This document shows, piece after piece, positions 11,867 to 19,253 of a DNA stretch of 20,135 nt (its first letter is position 1; each line of letters begins with the position of its first letter). The stretch comes from DATDIC01 sp963777625 (GTDB lineage: Bacteria; Pseudomonadota; Alphaproteobacteria; Acetobacterales; Acetobacteraceae): positions 1 to 20,135 of the forward strand of contig CAVZRO010000010.1 of assembly GCA_963777625.1 (NCBI GenBank), read 5' to 3'. A program made the translations under genes and the position numbers. The notes under the pieces were generated by a model, which was not told the DNA's origin, made no database searches, and saw only the letters and a list, made by a program, of their open reading frames with translations.

Positions 11867-12658
11867 ATGGCGGGCGACTGGCTCACTTACGCCCAAGCGG
11901 GGGAACGGTTCGGCCTGTCCGCCGATGCCGTCCGAATGCGTGCACACCGGCTTGGGTGGCGGATGCAGCCAGGTAACGATGGGCGGACACTGGTGTTGGT
12001 CCCCGAAGATGCGACCGTGCAACCGCGCGCACGTTCGCCCGAACGTTCGGGGGCACATACGGGCGAACGTTCGTCCACACAAATCACCGATGAGGGCAAA
12101 CTCGCTGCAGCCGAAGGCCGCACGATACTGGCCGAACAAAGGGCCGAACAGGCCGAACGGAGGGCAGATCAGGCTGAAAAGCGGGCCGACGCCGCCGATT
12201 CTGACCGCCGTGCCGCCGAGGCCAGAGCGGATGCGGCTGACGCCGATCGCCGTGCTGCCGAGGCCCGCGCCGACACCTTGCAGGAGCGGATAGAAGGCTT
12301 GCTGACGAAGCTCGCGACGGCCCAAGCGGATGCTAAGGCGGCCAATGATCGAGCTTGGGCATCAGGCGAGCAACTGGCGGCGGCCGAACGGCGAGCGGAC
12401 GCTGAACGGGAACGGGTCGAGCGGGCTGAGGCTGCGGCCGCCCACGAGCGCCAGGATTTCTTGGACGTCGAAGTTCTGACGAGGCGCGAGCTAGACACGC
12501 TGCGGGAGCGGTTGGCCGAGGCAGAGAAGGGCAGGGAGGTCGCCGAGGCTGCGGTCCTGCAGGCCGCACAGACGGCCGACGAAGTCTTGCGGACAACCGC
12601 TGCCCGGCAGCGGCTGGGCCTCGTGGCGCGGCTTAAGGCGGCGTGGCGGGGGCAATGA
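11867..12658 (+). CDS. KfrA-like HTH coiled-coil DNA-binding protein 4
   Basis: A 263-aa protein. Residues 4-46 form the HTH (WLTYAQAGERFGLSADAVRM, then LGWRMQPGNDGRTLVLVPED). The linker (residues 50-75, PRARSPERSGAHTGERSSTQ) is followed by a long coiled coil (75-245) of AEQAERRADQAEKRADAA-type repeats. It ends QRLGLVARLKAAWRGQ, the motif shared by all four paralogs. This is the longest and the only plus-strand paralog. A leader peptide and operator-like palindromes lie upstream, and the linker is encoded by two more copies of the palindrome (12040-12049, 12064-12073). Autoregulation by binding both sites is inferred. It converges on the recombinase gene. Confidence 0.82.
   Translation: MAGDWLTYAQAGERFGLSADAVRMRAHRLGWRMQPGNDGRTLVLVPEDATVQPRARSPERSGAHTGERSSTQITDEGKLAAAEGRTILAEQRAEQAERRADQAEKRADAADSDRRAAEARADAADADRRAAEARADTLQERIEGLLTKLATAQADAKAANDRAWASGEQLAAAERRADAERERVERAEAAAAHERQDFLDVEVLTRRELDTLRERLAEAEKGREVAEAAVLQAAQTADEVLRTTAARQRLGLVARLKAAWRGQ
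12031..12073. promoter_or_regulatory. Intragenic operator-like palindromes of KfrA-like 4
   Basis: Two perfect CGAACGTTCG palindromes (12040-12049 and 12064-12073, 24 bp apart) sit within a larger inverted repeat, ACGTTCGCCCG (12031-12041) and CGGGCGAACGT (12060-12070). They lie about 165-200 bp into the gene, in the linker coding region, and match the upstream site at 11814-11823. Confidence 0.55.
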
Positions 12659-12713
12659 ACTCCCCGTCCTGTGGGCGATCTGGCAAGATGCCCAAGCGGC
12701 CGCGATGGTCAGG

Positions 12714-13712
12714 TCACAGGAAGCCTGCGCCGGCATGCCCCTTGAACAGGTTACCGCGGCGCACATAGCGGCGGACCGTGTCCATGGAGCGGTGACGCGA
12801 CACCTCCGCCATCTTCAGCACATCCGCCCCGGCCTCGGCGGCGGCGGTGAGGAACCCGGCGCGCAGCGAGTGGCCGCTGAACCCGGCGGGATCGAGGCCG
12901 GCGGCAGCGGCGCGGCGCTTGAGGGCGCGGACGAAGCCGTCGCCGCCGAGCGGGGCGGCGCCGACGCGGCCGCCTTTGCTGACTGGGCGGAACAGGGGAC
13001 CGTCGCTGATCGCCGCCGCGGCGAGCCAGGCCTGGAGCCTCTCGACCGGGCGCAGGTGAGTGCCCCGCGGAATGGCGATTTCCTGGCCTTCACCCGCCTG
13101 GTCGGTCTTGGAGCGGCGGATCACGACGCGCAGCCCATCCGACACCTCGAGCAGATCGGCGACCGCGAGGGCGAGCAGCTCGCTGCGGCGGAACGCGCCG
13201 GCGAAGCCGAACGCGATGAGCGCCTGGTCGCGCCGGCCGATCATGGTGGCAGGGCAGGCGGCGAGCATGCGGGCGATCAGCTCGGCGGTGGCCGGGGTCT
13301 TGCTCTGGGCTGCCATGCCGAGCGTGTGGCGGATGCCGCGCAGCACCTCGCGCACCGCGGGATTGGTGCTGGGTGAGTCGAACCCAGCGGCGCGGTGCAT
13401 ATGCGCGATCGCGGCGGCGCGGCGGCCGATGGTCGAGGCGCGGCGGCCGCCCTCGGCCAGGGCGGCGAGGTAGCCGCACACGAGGCCGGGCGGGCAGGGC
13501 AGGGAGCTTGTCCCGCGGCTGGCCGCCCAGCGGCAGAAATCGGCCCAGTCGGCGGCGTAGGCGCGGCGAGTGTTCTGGGCCTTGGCGGCCTCGGCGAAAC
13601 GCAGCGTGGCAGCCATTTCGGCCGGGGCCAGCCGGTCGGCATCCAGCGTGGCGAGCGCGGTGGCCGGCACCTTCGGCGGGGCTGGCAGATCGTCGGCAGG
13701 ATCGGCGGCCAT
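12714..13712 (-). CDS. Tyrosine site-specific recombinase
   Basis: About 332 aa from the ATG at 13710-13712 (an in-frame TTG lies 6 nt upstream). There is an N-terminal SAM-like core-binding domain (about residues 35-130: QNTRRAYAADWADFCRWAAS) and a C-terminal catalytic domain. All catalytic residues are visible: R in FRRSELLAL (about 176), K in RRSKTDQAG (202), H-x-x-R in SGHSLRAGF (281-284), H in SRHRSMD (307) and the nucleophile Y in RRYVRRG (316). It cuts and rejoins DNA through a 3'-phosphotyrosine. A dif-like inverted repeat with a 6-bp centre lies 72 bp upstream of its start, so plasmid multimer resolution is the likely role. Phage-type integration is the alternative, but no attachment site was seen. 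Confidence 0.92.
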   Translation of the reverse strand: MAADPADDLPAPPKVPATALATLDADRLAPAEMAATLRFAEAAKAQNTRRAYAADWADFCRWAASRGTSSLPCPPGLVCGYLAALAEGGRRASTIGRRAAAIAHMHRAAGFDSPSTNPAVREVLRGIRHTLGMAAQSKTPATAELIARMLAACPATMIGRRDQALIAFGFAGAFRRSELLALAVADLLEVSDGLRVVIRRSKTDQAGEGQEIAIPRGTHLRPVERLQAWLAAAAISDGPLFRPVSKGGRVGAAPLGGDGFVRALKRRAAAAGLDPAGFSGHSLRAGFLTAAAEAGADVLKMAEVSRHRSMDTVRRYVRRGNLFKGHAGAGFL

Positions 13713-13783
13713 GGGCAAGGGCCTCTCGCGGCGTCGGCGGGGGATGCCCGCGGCTGTGGGACATTAGCAGCCCTTGCCGATTC

Positions 13784-13809
13784 GGCGTGATAAATATGAT
13801 TATCACGCC
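13784..13809. other. dif-like inverted repeat, candidate recombination site or operator
   Basis: Perfect 10-bp arms GGCGTGATAA (13784-13793) and TTATCACGCC (13800-13809) flank the 6-bp centre ATATGA. The inner ends, ATAA and TTAT around a 6-bp spacer, match the layout of Xer dif sites (two about 11-bp recombinase arms, ATAA-6-TTAT centre). It lies in the gap between the divergent recombinase and RHE_PE00001 genes. It could equally be an operator for the divergent promoters. Confidence 0.5.
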
Positions 13810-13932
13810 CGATTGGCCGGCCCGCCAAGCGCGGCTGCGAGAAACCCCCCGAGTGACGAACCGATCGCGTCCGAATCGGCGCGGATCGGCTATCGTGGCC
13901 CAGTGAAAACAAGCCCTTGGGGACATGCCGCT

Positions 13933-15177
13933 ATGGCCAGCGACACGCCGTTCGACGATGCGGACACCCCGGACGAGCGGTTCCGTCCGGCCTGGGAGGA
14001 TACCCCGGACGAGACCGACGCCGATCGCCGCCCCTGGCGTCGGCACCTACCCGCATCCGGGGATGGCGATTGGCTTGGGGGCGCGGACCTGCCGGTGTTG
14101 TTCATGGCGCTGGCTGATGCCAGCGACGCGCTGGCCCGGCTCGACGCCCGCGTCGCGACCGCCGCCGACGCGATCCGCGATGGGCTGCTGGCGCGCCTCG
14201 CGCTCACCGAGGCCGCCGGTTGGCTCGCTCATAGCCATGTCTGGGTGCACCCGCTCGATCTGGCCCTCCGCGACACCGGCCTGACCGCCCCGGCGGCGCT
14301 CGCCGCGCTCGGCGCCGGTGCGCGCGCGCTGCCCCACACCATCGCCCAGCCGACCGGACGTCTCGGCTGGGAGGATCCGCCGTTCGAGACCCTGCCGGCG
14401 GCCGACCAGGGCGTCGCCGATGCGCTGGCACTGGCCCGTCTGCTCCGCCGCCTCCCGAGTGGCGGGCCGCACCCGTTCGGGAGCGCCGCGGCCACCGCCG
14501 AGACGCTGACAGCGCTCGGTGCGCGCCACCTCGACCCAGGTCGGCTGGCGGCCTGGTGGGACGCGCACGCGCCAGCATCGCCGCCCAGGCGACGGTTCGG
14601 CGTCCGGCGCGGGGCGGGCAGGGCGCCACGCCCGCCGCTGCTCGCCGGCGCCGTTGCCGCCCAGGCCTGGATGGAAAGCGGCATCATCGACCAAGCAGAC
14701 CAGGGGCAGGCGGTGCTCGCCGCCTTCGGCCGGGTGGTCCGGCAGGCGCCGGTGCGCCACGTCTTCGTGCCGGTCTGGAGCGCCTACCCGGCGGTCGGCT
14801 TCGGCGACCGCAATGCACTGCCAACGCTGCGCTCCGACGCCGCCGATCGCCTCGTCGGCTGGGGCGGGACGGTGACCTGGCCGGTCGCCTGCCTGCACCT
14901 CATCGCCGAGAGCGCGCGCAGGGGATTGCAGGAGCTGGACCGGCTCGAGGCCGCAGCCGAGCAGGGCAGGGGCACTCTCACCGGCACCGACCGCCGCTCG
15001 CGGTTGCCGGATGCGCTGGACGCGCTGCTGCGCGCGCCAGTGCTGACGCCGAAGGCGCTGGCGGCACAGCTCAGGATCGTGCCGCAGACCGCGACGGCGT
15101 TGCTGCGGACGTTGCAGGCAGAGGGGGTGGTGCGGGAGGTGACCGGCAGGGGGAGTTTTCGGGCGTTCGCGGTGTGA
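13933..15177 (+). CDS. RHE_PE00001 family protein (DUF1612 / HTH)
   Basis: 414 aa from the ATG at 13933 (a GTG at 13903 is possible). The N-terminal block has the family pattern LALTEAAGWLAHSHVWVHPL near residue 85-110 and DLALRDTGLTAPAALAALG after it. The middle contains an Ala/Leu-rich helical region and MESGIIDQADQGQAVLAAFG. The last 45 residues (PVLTPKALAAQLRIVPQTAT, then ALLRTLQAEGVVREVTGRGS) form a winged HTH. Such proteins are found on rhizobial and acetic-acid-bacterial plasmids next to replication or partition genes; the biochemical role is unknown, and DNA binding is inferred. It is divergent from the recombinase and upstream of the replication gene. Confidence 0.8.
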   Translation: MASDTPFDDADTPDERFRPAWEDTPDETDADRRPWRRHLPASGDGDWLGGADLPVLFMALADASDALARLDARVATAADAIRDGLLARLALTEAAGWLAHSHVWVHPLDLALRDTGLTAPAALAALGAGARALPHTIAQPTGRLGWEDPPFETLPAADQGVADALALARLLRRLPSGGPHPFGSAAATAETLTALGARHLDPGRLAAWWDAHAPASPPRRRFGVRRGAGRAPRPPLLAGAVAAQAWMESGIIDQADQGQAVLAAFGRVVRQAPVRHVFVPVWSAYPAVGFGDRNALPTLRSDAADRLVGWGGTVTWPVACLHLIAESARRGLQELDRLEAAAEQGRGTLTGTDRRSRLPDALDALLRAPVLTPKALAAQLRIVPQTATALLRTLQAEGVVREVTGRGSFRAFAV

Positions 15178-15681
15178 GCTGGGCCAAGGTCCTGCCATCG
15201 CGCTCCGATGCTGACGGCGGCTTCGACAATCTGGCTCATCTTCACGCCTTCGCCGTCACGATGGGCCAGAAATCCTCCCTTCCTCAATCCATCCTTGCTG
15301 TCTCACAGGTGCTGACGCCGGACATCGCATGCCGTCGTGCATGCGGATTTCCCACGCCAGCAAGGTTGCCGGAGCGTTGCTGCTCCGAGCAGGTGCGAGG
15401 GTCTCTCATTGCGACCACTGCGTAACCGTTCTGACACGCCCGCCGTGGCATAGCTCGGCGCGAACGAAGATGATGGCGTGAGCTCGAGATGCACGAAGAC
15501 GCCGTCACGCCCGGTCTGCCGCGTGACATCTGACTGTCATGGTCAGCCGGCGGCGCACATCGCGAGGCATGGCATCATTGAACGGCTCGCCGGTCGTCAC
15601 ATTCGAGACCGCCGCCCGCCGACGCCGGAATGCAAATATCGTGGCCAGCTTGTCTGCCGCCGGTATCGGCGGCGGCCAGCC
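15178..15681. other. No convincing gene (about 500 bp)
   Basis: The minus strand has an open frame at 15284-15529 whose C-terminal half (SGNLAGVGNPHARRHAMSG, then VSTCETARMD) looks coding, and a following frame MSQIVEAAVSIGARWQDLGP (antisense to the 3' end of the previous gene). Neither has a good ribosome site and I cannot name either. They could be parts of a decayed mobile-element gene. No terminator or tRNA was found. Confidence 0.35.
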
Positions 15682-16745
15682 ATGAGCGGCGCATTCGCTG
15701 CCGAGGCGCTGAAGCTCCATGCGCTAGGTTTGGCGCCGATCCCGTGCTCGGCCAACGATGATGGCAAGGCGCCAGCCATAGCTACCAAGCGCTGGACACG
15801 CCGCCCAGGCGCGAATCGGCTGCGCCAACTCGTGCTGGGCTTCCCCGAGGAGAACGTCGGGATCCTCACCGGTCTAAGCCGTATATTCGTGGTGGACATC
15901 GATCAGGCCCACTTGGCGGAAGACATGATCCGCCGCTTCGGTGCCACGCCGTTGATGGTCGGACGCCCAGCGGTGGCATCCACCTCTACTACCGGGCCAG
16001 CGGCGAGCGTTGCGGTGATCTGCGCCGGACCGAACAACTGCCGGTGGACCTCAAGGGCATCGGCGGTTTCATCGTGGTGCCGCCCAGCGTCCGGCCGGCA
16101 GGCGAACATGCCGGCAAGCTCTACAGGATCGTGGAAGGCACATGGGAGGACGTTGCCCGGCTGCCCACCATCAAGCCCGGCAGCCTGCCAGCGCCCGCCA
16201 CAGCCCAGCAAGGGCGGCCAGATCGCATACAGGACGGGGTTCGACACAATGAGCTCTTCCGCCACGGGCTGCGGGAGGTAAAGGCGTGCGATACGTTAGA
16301 TGCCTTCGTGGACCGGCTGCGGTGGATCAATGAAAGCTGCGATCCGCCACTGCCTGACGCCGATGTGGTCAAGACAGCCTGCTCGGCGTGGGGTTACGAA
16401 CAGGAAGACCGAAACTTCGTAGGCAGGGGAAAATTGCTGACCACGCCCGATGCTATGTTCAAGGCCCTGATATCCCTCCCCCGTGGGGTTGATGCTCTTG
16501 CGCTGCACTTGCTGCTGCGCTCAACGCACAAAGCCGGTGCGCAGTTTGCCGTGTCGTCCAAGGCGATGGCACGCGATCGGACATTGCCCGGCTGGTCGCA
16601 TGTCCGGATTCGCAAGGCGAGGAACAACCTGGTCGATAGGGGCTTCCTGAAGCGTGTCAGTCGGGGCGGCAGCGGCCCAGGTGATCCGGCACAGTTCTGC
16701 TTCGCCGAAGGCGTAGCGGCCGGCCAATTTTCATTGCCACCCTAA
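15682..16745 (+). pseudogene. Prim-Pol replication protein, frameshifted near 15960
   Basis: Frame 1 begins MSGAFAAEALKLHALGLAPI and carries FVVDID (the metal-binding D-x-D of the primase-polymerase fold). The frame changes at about 15960; the second frame continues TPSGGIHLYYR and DLKGIGGFIVVPPS, both standard Prim-Pol motifs. From about 16240 follows a PriCT_1-like domain (NELFRHGLREV ... PPLPDADVVKTACSAW). It ends with a winged-helix domain (GWSHVRIRKARNNLVDRGFL). Total about 354 codons. Such proteins start replication of plasmids and phages. Joining the frames needs one added base, consistent with a 1-nt deletion; a programmed -1 shift would also fit. There is no classic slippery heptamer at 15955-15965, so deletion or sequencing error is more likely. 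Confidence 0.75.
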
Positions 16746-16751
16746 GACTAA

Positions 16752-16770
16752 GGGTAAAGCTCCTTTACCC
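16752..16770. terminator. Perfect 8-bp hairpin after the replication gene
   Basis: GGGTAAAG (16752-16759), CTC loop, CTTTACCC (16763-16770), starting 7 nt after the stop. No T-tract follows on the plus strand, so it may be a terminator, an mRNA-stabilising hairpin or a protein site. Confidence 0.5.
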
Positions 16771-17390
16771 AATACTAACTGACACCCTCCCCGCTGAGGT
16801 GGAAAGCAAGCTAAAGTTCCCCGAAATCCGACGATTTTGTTTGCCGCGGCACTCGTCGGCGTCGGTTCGTCGGTGTTTCCCCCTAACTCATCGCGGGTGG
16901 CACGCATAACCTCCGGCGGGCAGCAGGGGTCCGCCCAGCACATGCGGTTTCCGACTCGTAGGAGCCGCCTACGCGGCGTCTGGGCAGCATTAGGTAGGGG
17001 AGGGTGCGGCCGATGCCGCGAAGCCCTGGAGGAGTCTCCAGAGTCGCGCACGCGGCATGTCCGGCAGCTCCTCTATATGACCCACCTGACACGGCCCGGC
17101 GGGCGACGTGTAGCTGTCCCGCTGAACCCGCCAAAGAGCTGTCGGGCCGCTCCGCACGCAGTCTGGGGGCTGGAGAGCCGGCCCGCCCAAAGTGCGCCCG
17201 GCACCGGGTGGAAGCCTTGGAACAGGAGGCGTGACGCGCGCCGGGAGCCAGGGGGCAATCTGGCTCTCTTGTGGTAAGCTATTACTCAAACGTGGGCCCG
17301 TCTCAAAATTTTTCCTATGCGCTCTGATTCGATTTCTAAAATTGGGGAGGGCATACCGCGGCTTGTTGTCCTGGTGTGGCTCGCCAGGCA
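16771..17390. other. Gene-free stretch with hairpins and an AT-rich patch
   Basis: No open frame here has a plausible start plus coding character. A 6-bp stem with a tetraloop (CTGGAG 17026-17031, CTCCAG 17036-17041) and a perfect 7-bp stem (GAGCCAG 17245-17251, CTGGCTC 17260-17266) are present. The DNA from 17276 to 17345 is clearly AT-richer than the surroundings (runs such as AAAATTTTTCC and ATTTCTAAAATTG), as expected for a melting region of an origin. Confidence 0.4.
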
Positions 17391-18179
17391 ACCCGGCCCC
17401 TCGCCCCCAAACTCGCCCTGCAGAGGTCGGGTCCGTGATCGGGCAGGCAGGCTGCCACATGATGTAGTGCATCGAAGCCGCAATGGACCACATGATGTTG
17501 TGCCATGATGCGCCATGATGCGCCCTGGTAGCGCCATCCTGCCGATGTAGCCTGCCGATGTTGGCGGATCCCCTCCGCCACACTCCATGCCTAACTCATT
17601 GACATTGCTTGCGATTTCCCGCCGGTGCTCGAGCTGTCCCCCAATCCGTCCCCCAATCGAGATCAGGGCCACGGCGGGCTGATCTGACATATAGTTCCCG
17701 CGCGAGCGCACGCGTGTAGAGCTCGGGCTGTGTCGGATGATTGTGGTGCGGTGCGCTGAGCGACCCGGCCCCGTCCCCCCAAACTCGCCCTGACAGGTCG
17801 CCGGCAATGGGATCGAGGCTGGCGCATTTGCCATTGATCGCTGCGCTGGCGGAGGATTATCCGCTCAACTGCATAGGTAACGCATTGTTATCATTGCATA
17901 TTGCTAGCACGCGCTCTCGCTGTCCCCTATTCCGTCCCCCATACCGTGCGGCGAGGGTGACAATAGGCAATGCGAGCGTGTCTTGTGCCCCATGAGTGCC
18001 CACCGGAGCATTCATGCAATCAATCCCCAATGATACCAATGGTTTAGCGTGGCGGACCCGCTGATATCAGATAAGCGACGCCACGCCGCTATGCCTCTTG
18101 TGAAAGCCTGCCGAACACATGGCGGATGTTGGCCCGCGGGGGCGCACGCGCGTAGAGCGCAGGCTGTGTCGGATGATTG
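17391..18179. repeat. Diverged tandem duplication (three repeat pairs in the same order)
   Basis: R1: about 40 bp with ACCCGGCCCC and CCCCCAAACTCGCCCTG at 17391-17432 and 17763-17800. R3: GCTGTCCCC...TCCGTCCCCC at 17633-17658 and 17919-17944. R2: about 38 bp with GCGCACGCG and GGCTGTGTCGGATGATTG at 17706-17743 and 18142-18179. The order R1-R3-R2 occurs twice, so an ancestral unit of about 400 bp was duplicated and then diverged. No convincing coding frame explains the conserved blocks. Confidence 0.6.
17455..17563. repeat. Iteron-like direct repeats, candidate origin
   Basis: CCACATGATGTAGTGC (17455-17470) and CCACATGATGTTGTGC (17488-17503) are 33 bp apart, three helical turns. CATGATGCGC is repeated in tandem (17504-17513, 17514-17523), and CCTGCCGATGTWG in tandem (17538-17550, 17551-17563). 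The cluster lies downstream of the replication gene and beside an AT-rich patch, the layout of an iteron-controlled oriV. Confidence 0.45.
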
Positions 18180-18319
18180 GTCCACGAAGGTTTCAGCCTA
18201 GCGCAAGCGGGCGGCGGCATTGCGCCGAGAGCAGTCGTTCGCTCGACCACGGGCCGTCGCCTGGATTGTCTCGATGCCAGGGGCTAGGATAGCGATCAGT
18301 CGGTTAGCGAGGCGGAATC

Positions 18320-19103
18320 ATGAAGCTCGCAGGCAAAAAGGCTCTCATTACCGGAGGCAACAGCGGCATCGGCCTGGCCACAGCCCGCCTTTATCATCTC
18401 TGAAGGCGCGGAAGTCGCAATTTCGGGTCGCGATCAACAGACACTGGATGGAGCGGTCGCCGAGCTGGGATCGAAAGCGCACGGCTATCGCGCTGACGTT
18501 ACGGTTGCGGAGGACCGCAAGAGGCTTTTCGCTGAACTCGTCAAAGACTTTGGCAAACTTGACATCGTCTTCGCTAATGCAGGCATTTCTGGCATGACGC
18601 CGACTGGCACAACCGACGAAGCCATCTTCGAGAAGATAGTCCACACCAACCTCAACGGCGCTTTCTTTACCGTCAATTCAGCCGCTCCTCTCATGAACAA
18701 CAACGGCAGCATCGTATTCAACGGATCGGTGCACAATTATCTCGGTCAACCAGGCTTGGCTGCCTACGCTGCTACGAAAGGCGGACTCGTTTCGATGGCG
18801 CGATCCATCGCCGCAGACCTTGCACCGCGCAAGATTCGCGTAAACGTGGTGGCCCCGGGAGCGACAAACACTCCCATCTGGAAGCGCGGGGTGCGCGCCA
18901 ATGCCACGGCAGAGGAATCCGCAAAAGTTTCCGACTTCTTCTCTTCCACGGTTCCACTTGCCCGTTGGGGCGAGCCGGAAGATCTGGCCAAGGCTGTGCT
19001 TTTTCTTGCCTCGGACGATTCGTCGTACATCAACGCGGTCGAGCTGATGGTGGATGGCGGACTGACGGGCGCTCCCTTCGGAGCCCCCATTCTTCGCGGC
19101 TGA
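18320..19103 (+). pseudogene. Short-chain dehydrogenase/reductase, single-base frameshift
   Basis: The start (ATG 18320, GAGGCGG upstream) gives MKLAGKKALITGGNSGIGLA, the Rossmann TGxxxGIG motif. A run of three T at 18390-18392 appears to hold one extra base. Deleting it gives TARLIISEGAEVAISGRD and a continuous frame to TGA at 19101-19103, about 260 aa, the normal SDR length. Further motifs: NAG (IVFANAGISG), the active-site S in FNGSVH, Y-x-x-x-K in AAYAATKGG and PGATNTPIW. It would be an NAD(P)-dependent oxidoreductase of unknown substrate. The rest is so well preserved that a recent mutation or a base-calling error is likely. Confidence 0.85.
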
Positions 19104-19253
19104 CGAGGACCACGCAACCCACAACGGCCAGTAGGTCGTTCGCGCGGCCCATGCCATCGCCGGATGCTGGCCGAGCTTTGGCCGAGCGCGCAGTCTAGAG
19201 CCGTTCCAGGTTTCACGGATTAACCGGAAGGGCAGGAAAGGGCGGGGGGAGAC

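Noticed and set aside
13090..14046. Long minus-strand frame overlapping the recombinase
   Set aside because: Arg/Pro/Ala-rich shadow of the recombinase frame; the recombinase has all catalytic residues.
14047..15198. 383-codon minus-strand frame
   Set aside because: Antisense shadow of the RHE_PE00001 gene with composition typical of out-of-frame GC-rich DNA.
14556..15425. 289-codon plus-strand frame
   Set aside because: Gly/Arg/Ala-rich out-of-frame reading of the same gene; no motif.
17286..17834. 182-codon minus-strand frame across the repeats
   Set aside because: Runs through direct repeats, has no ribosome site, and no part resembles a known protein; regarded as non-coding.
17865..17910. 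TTATCCGCT as a DnaA box
   Set aside because: Only 6 of 9 positions match the consensus and no second box is close by.
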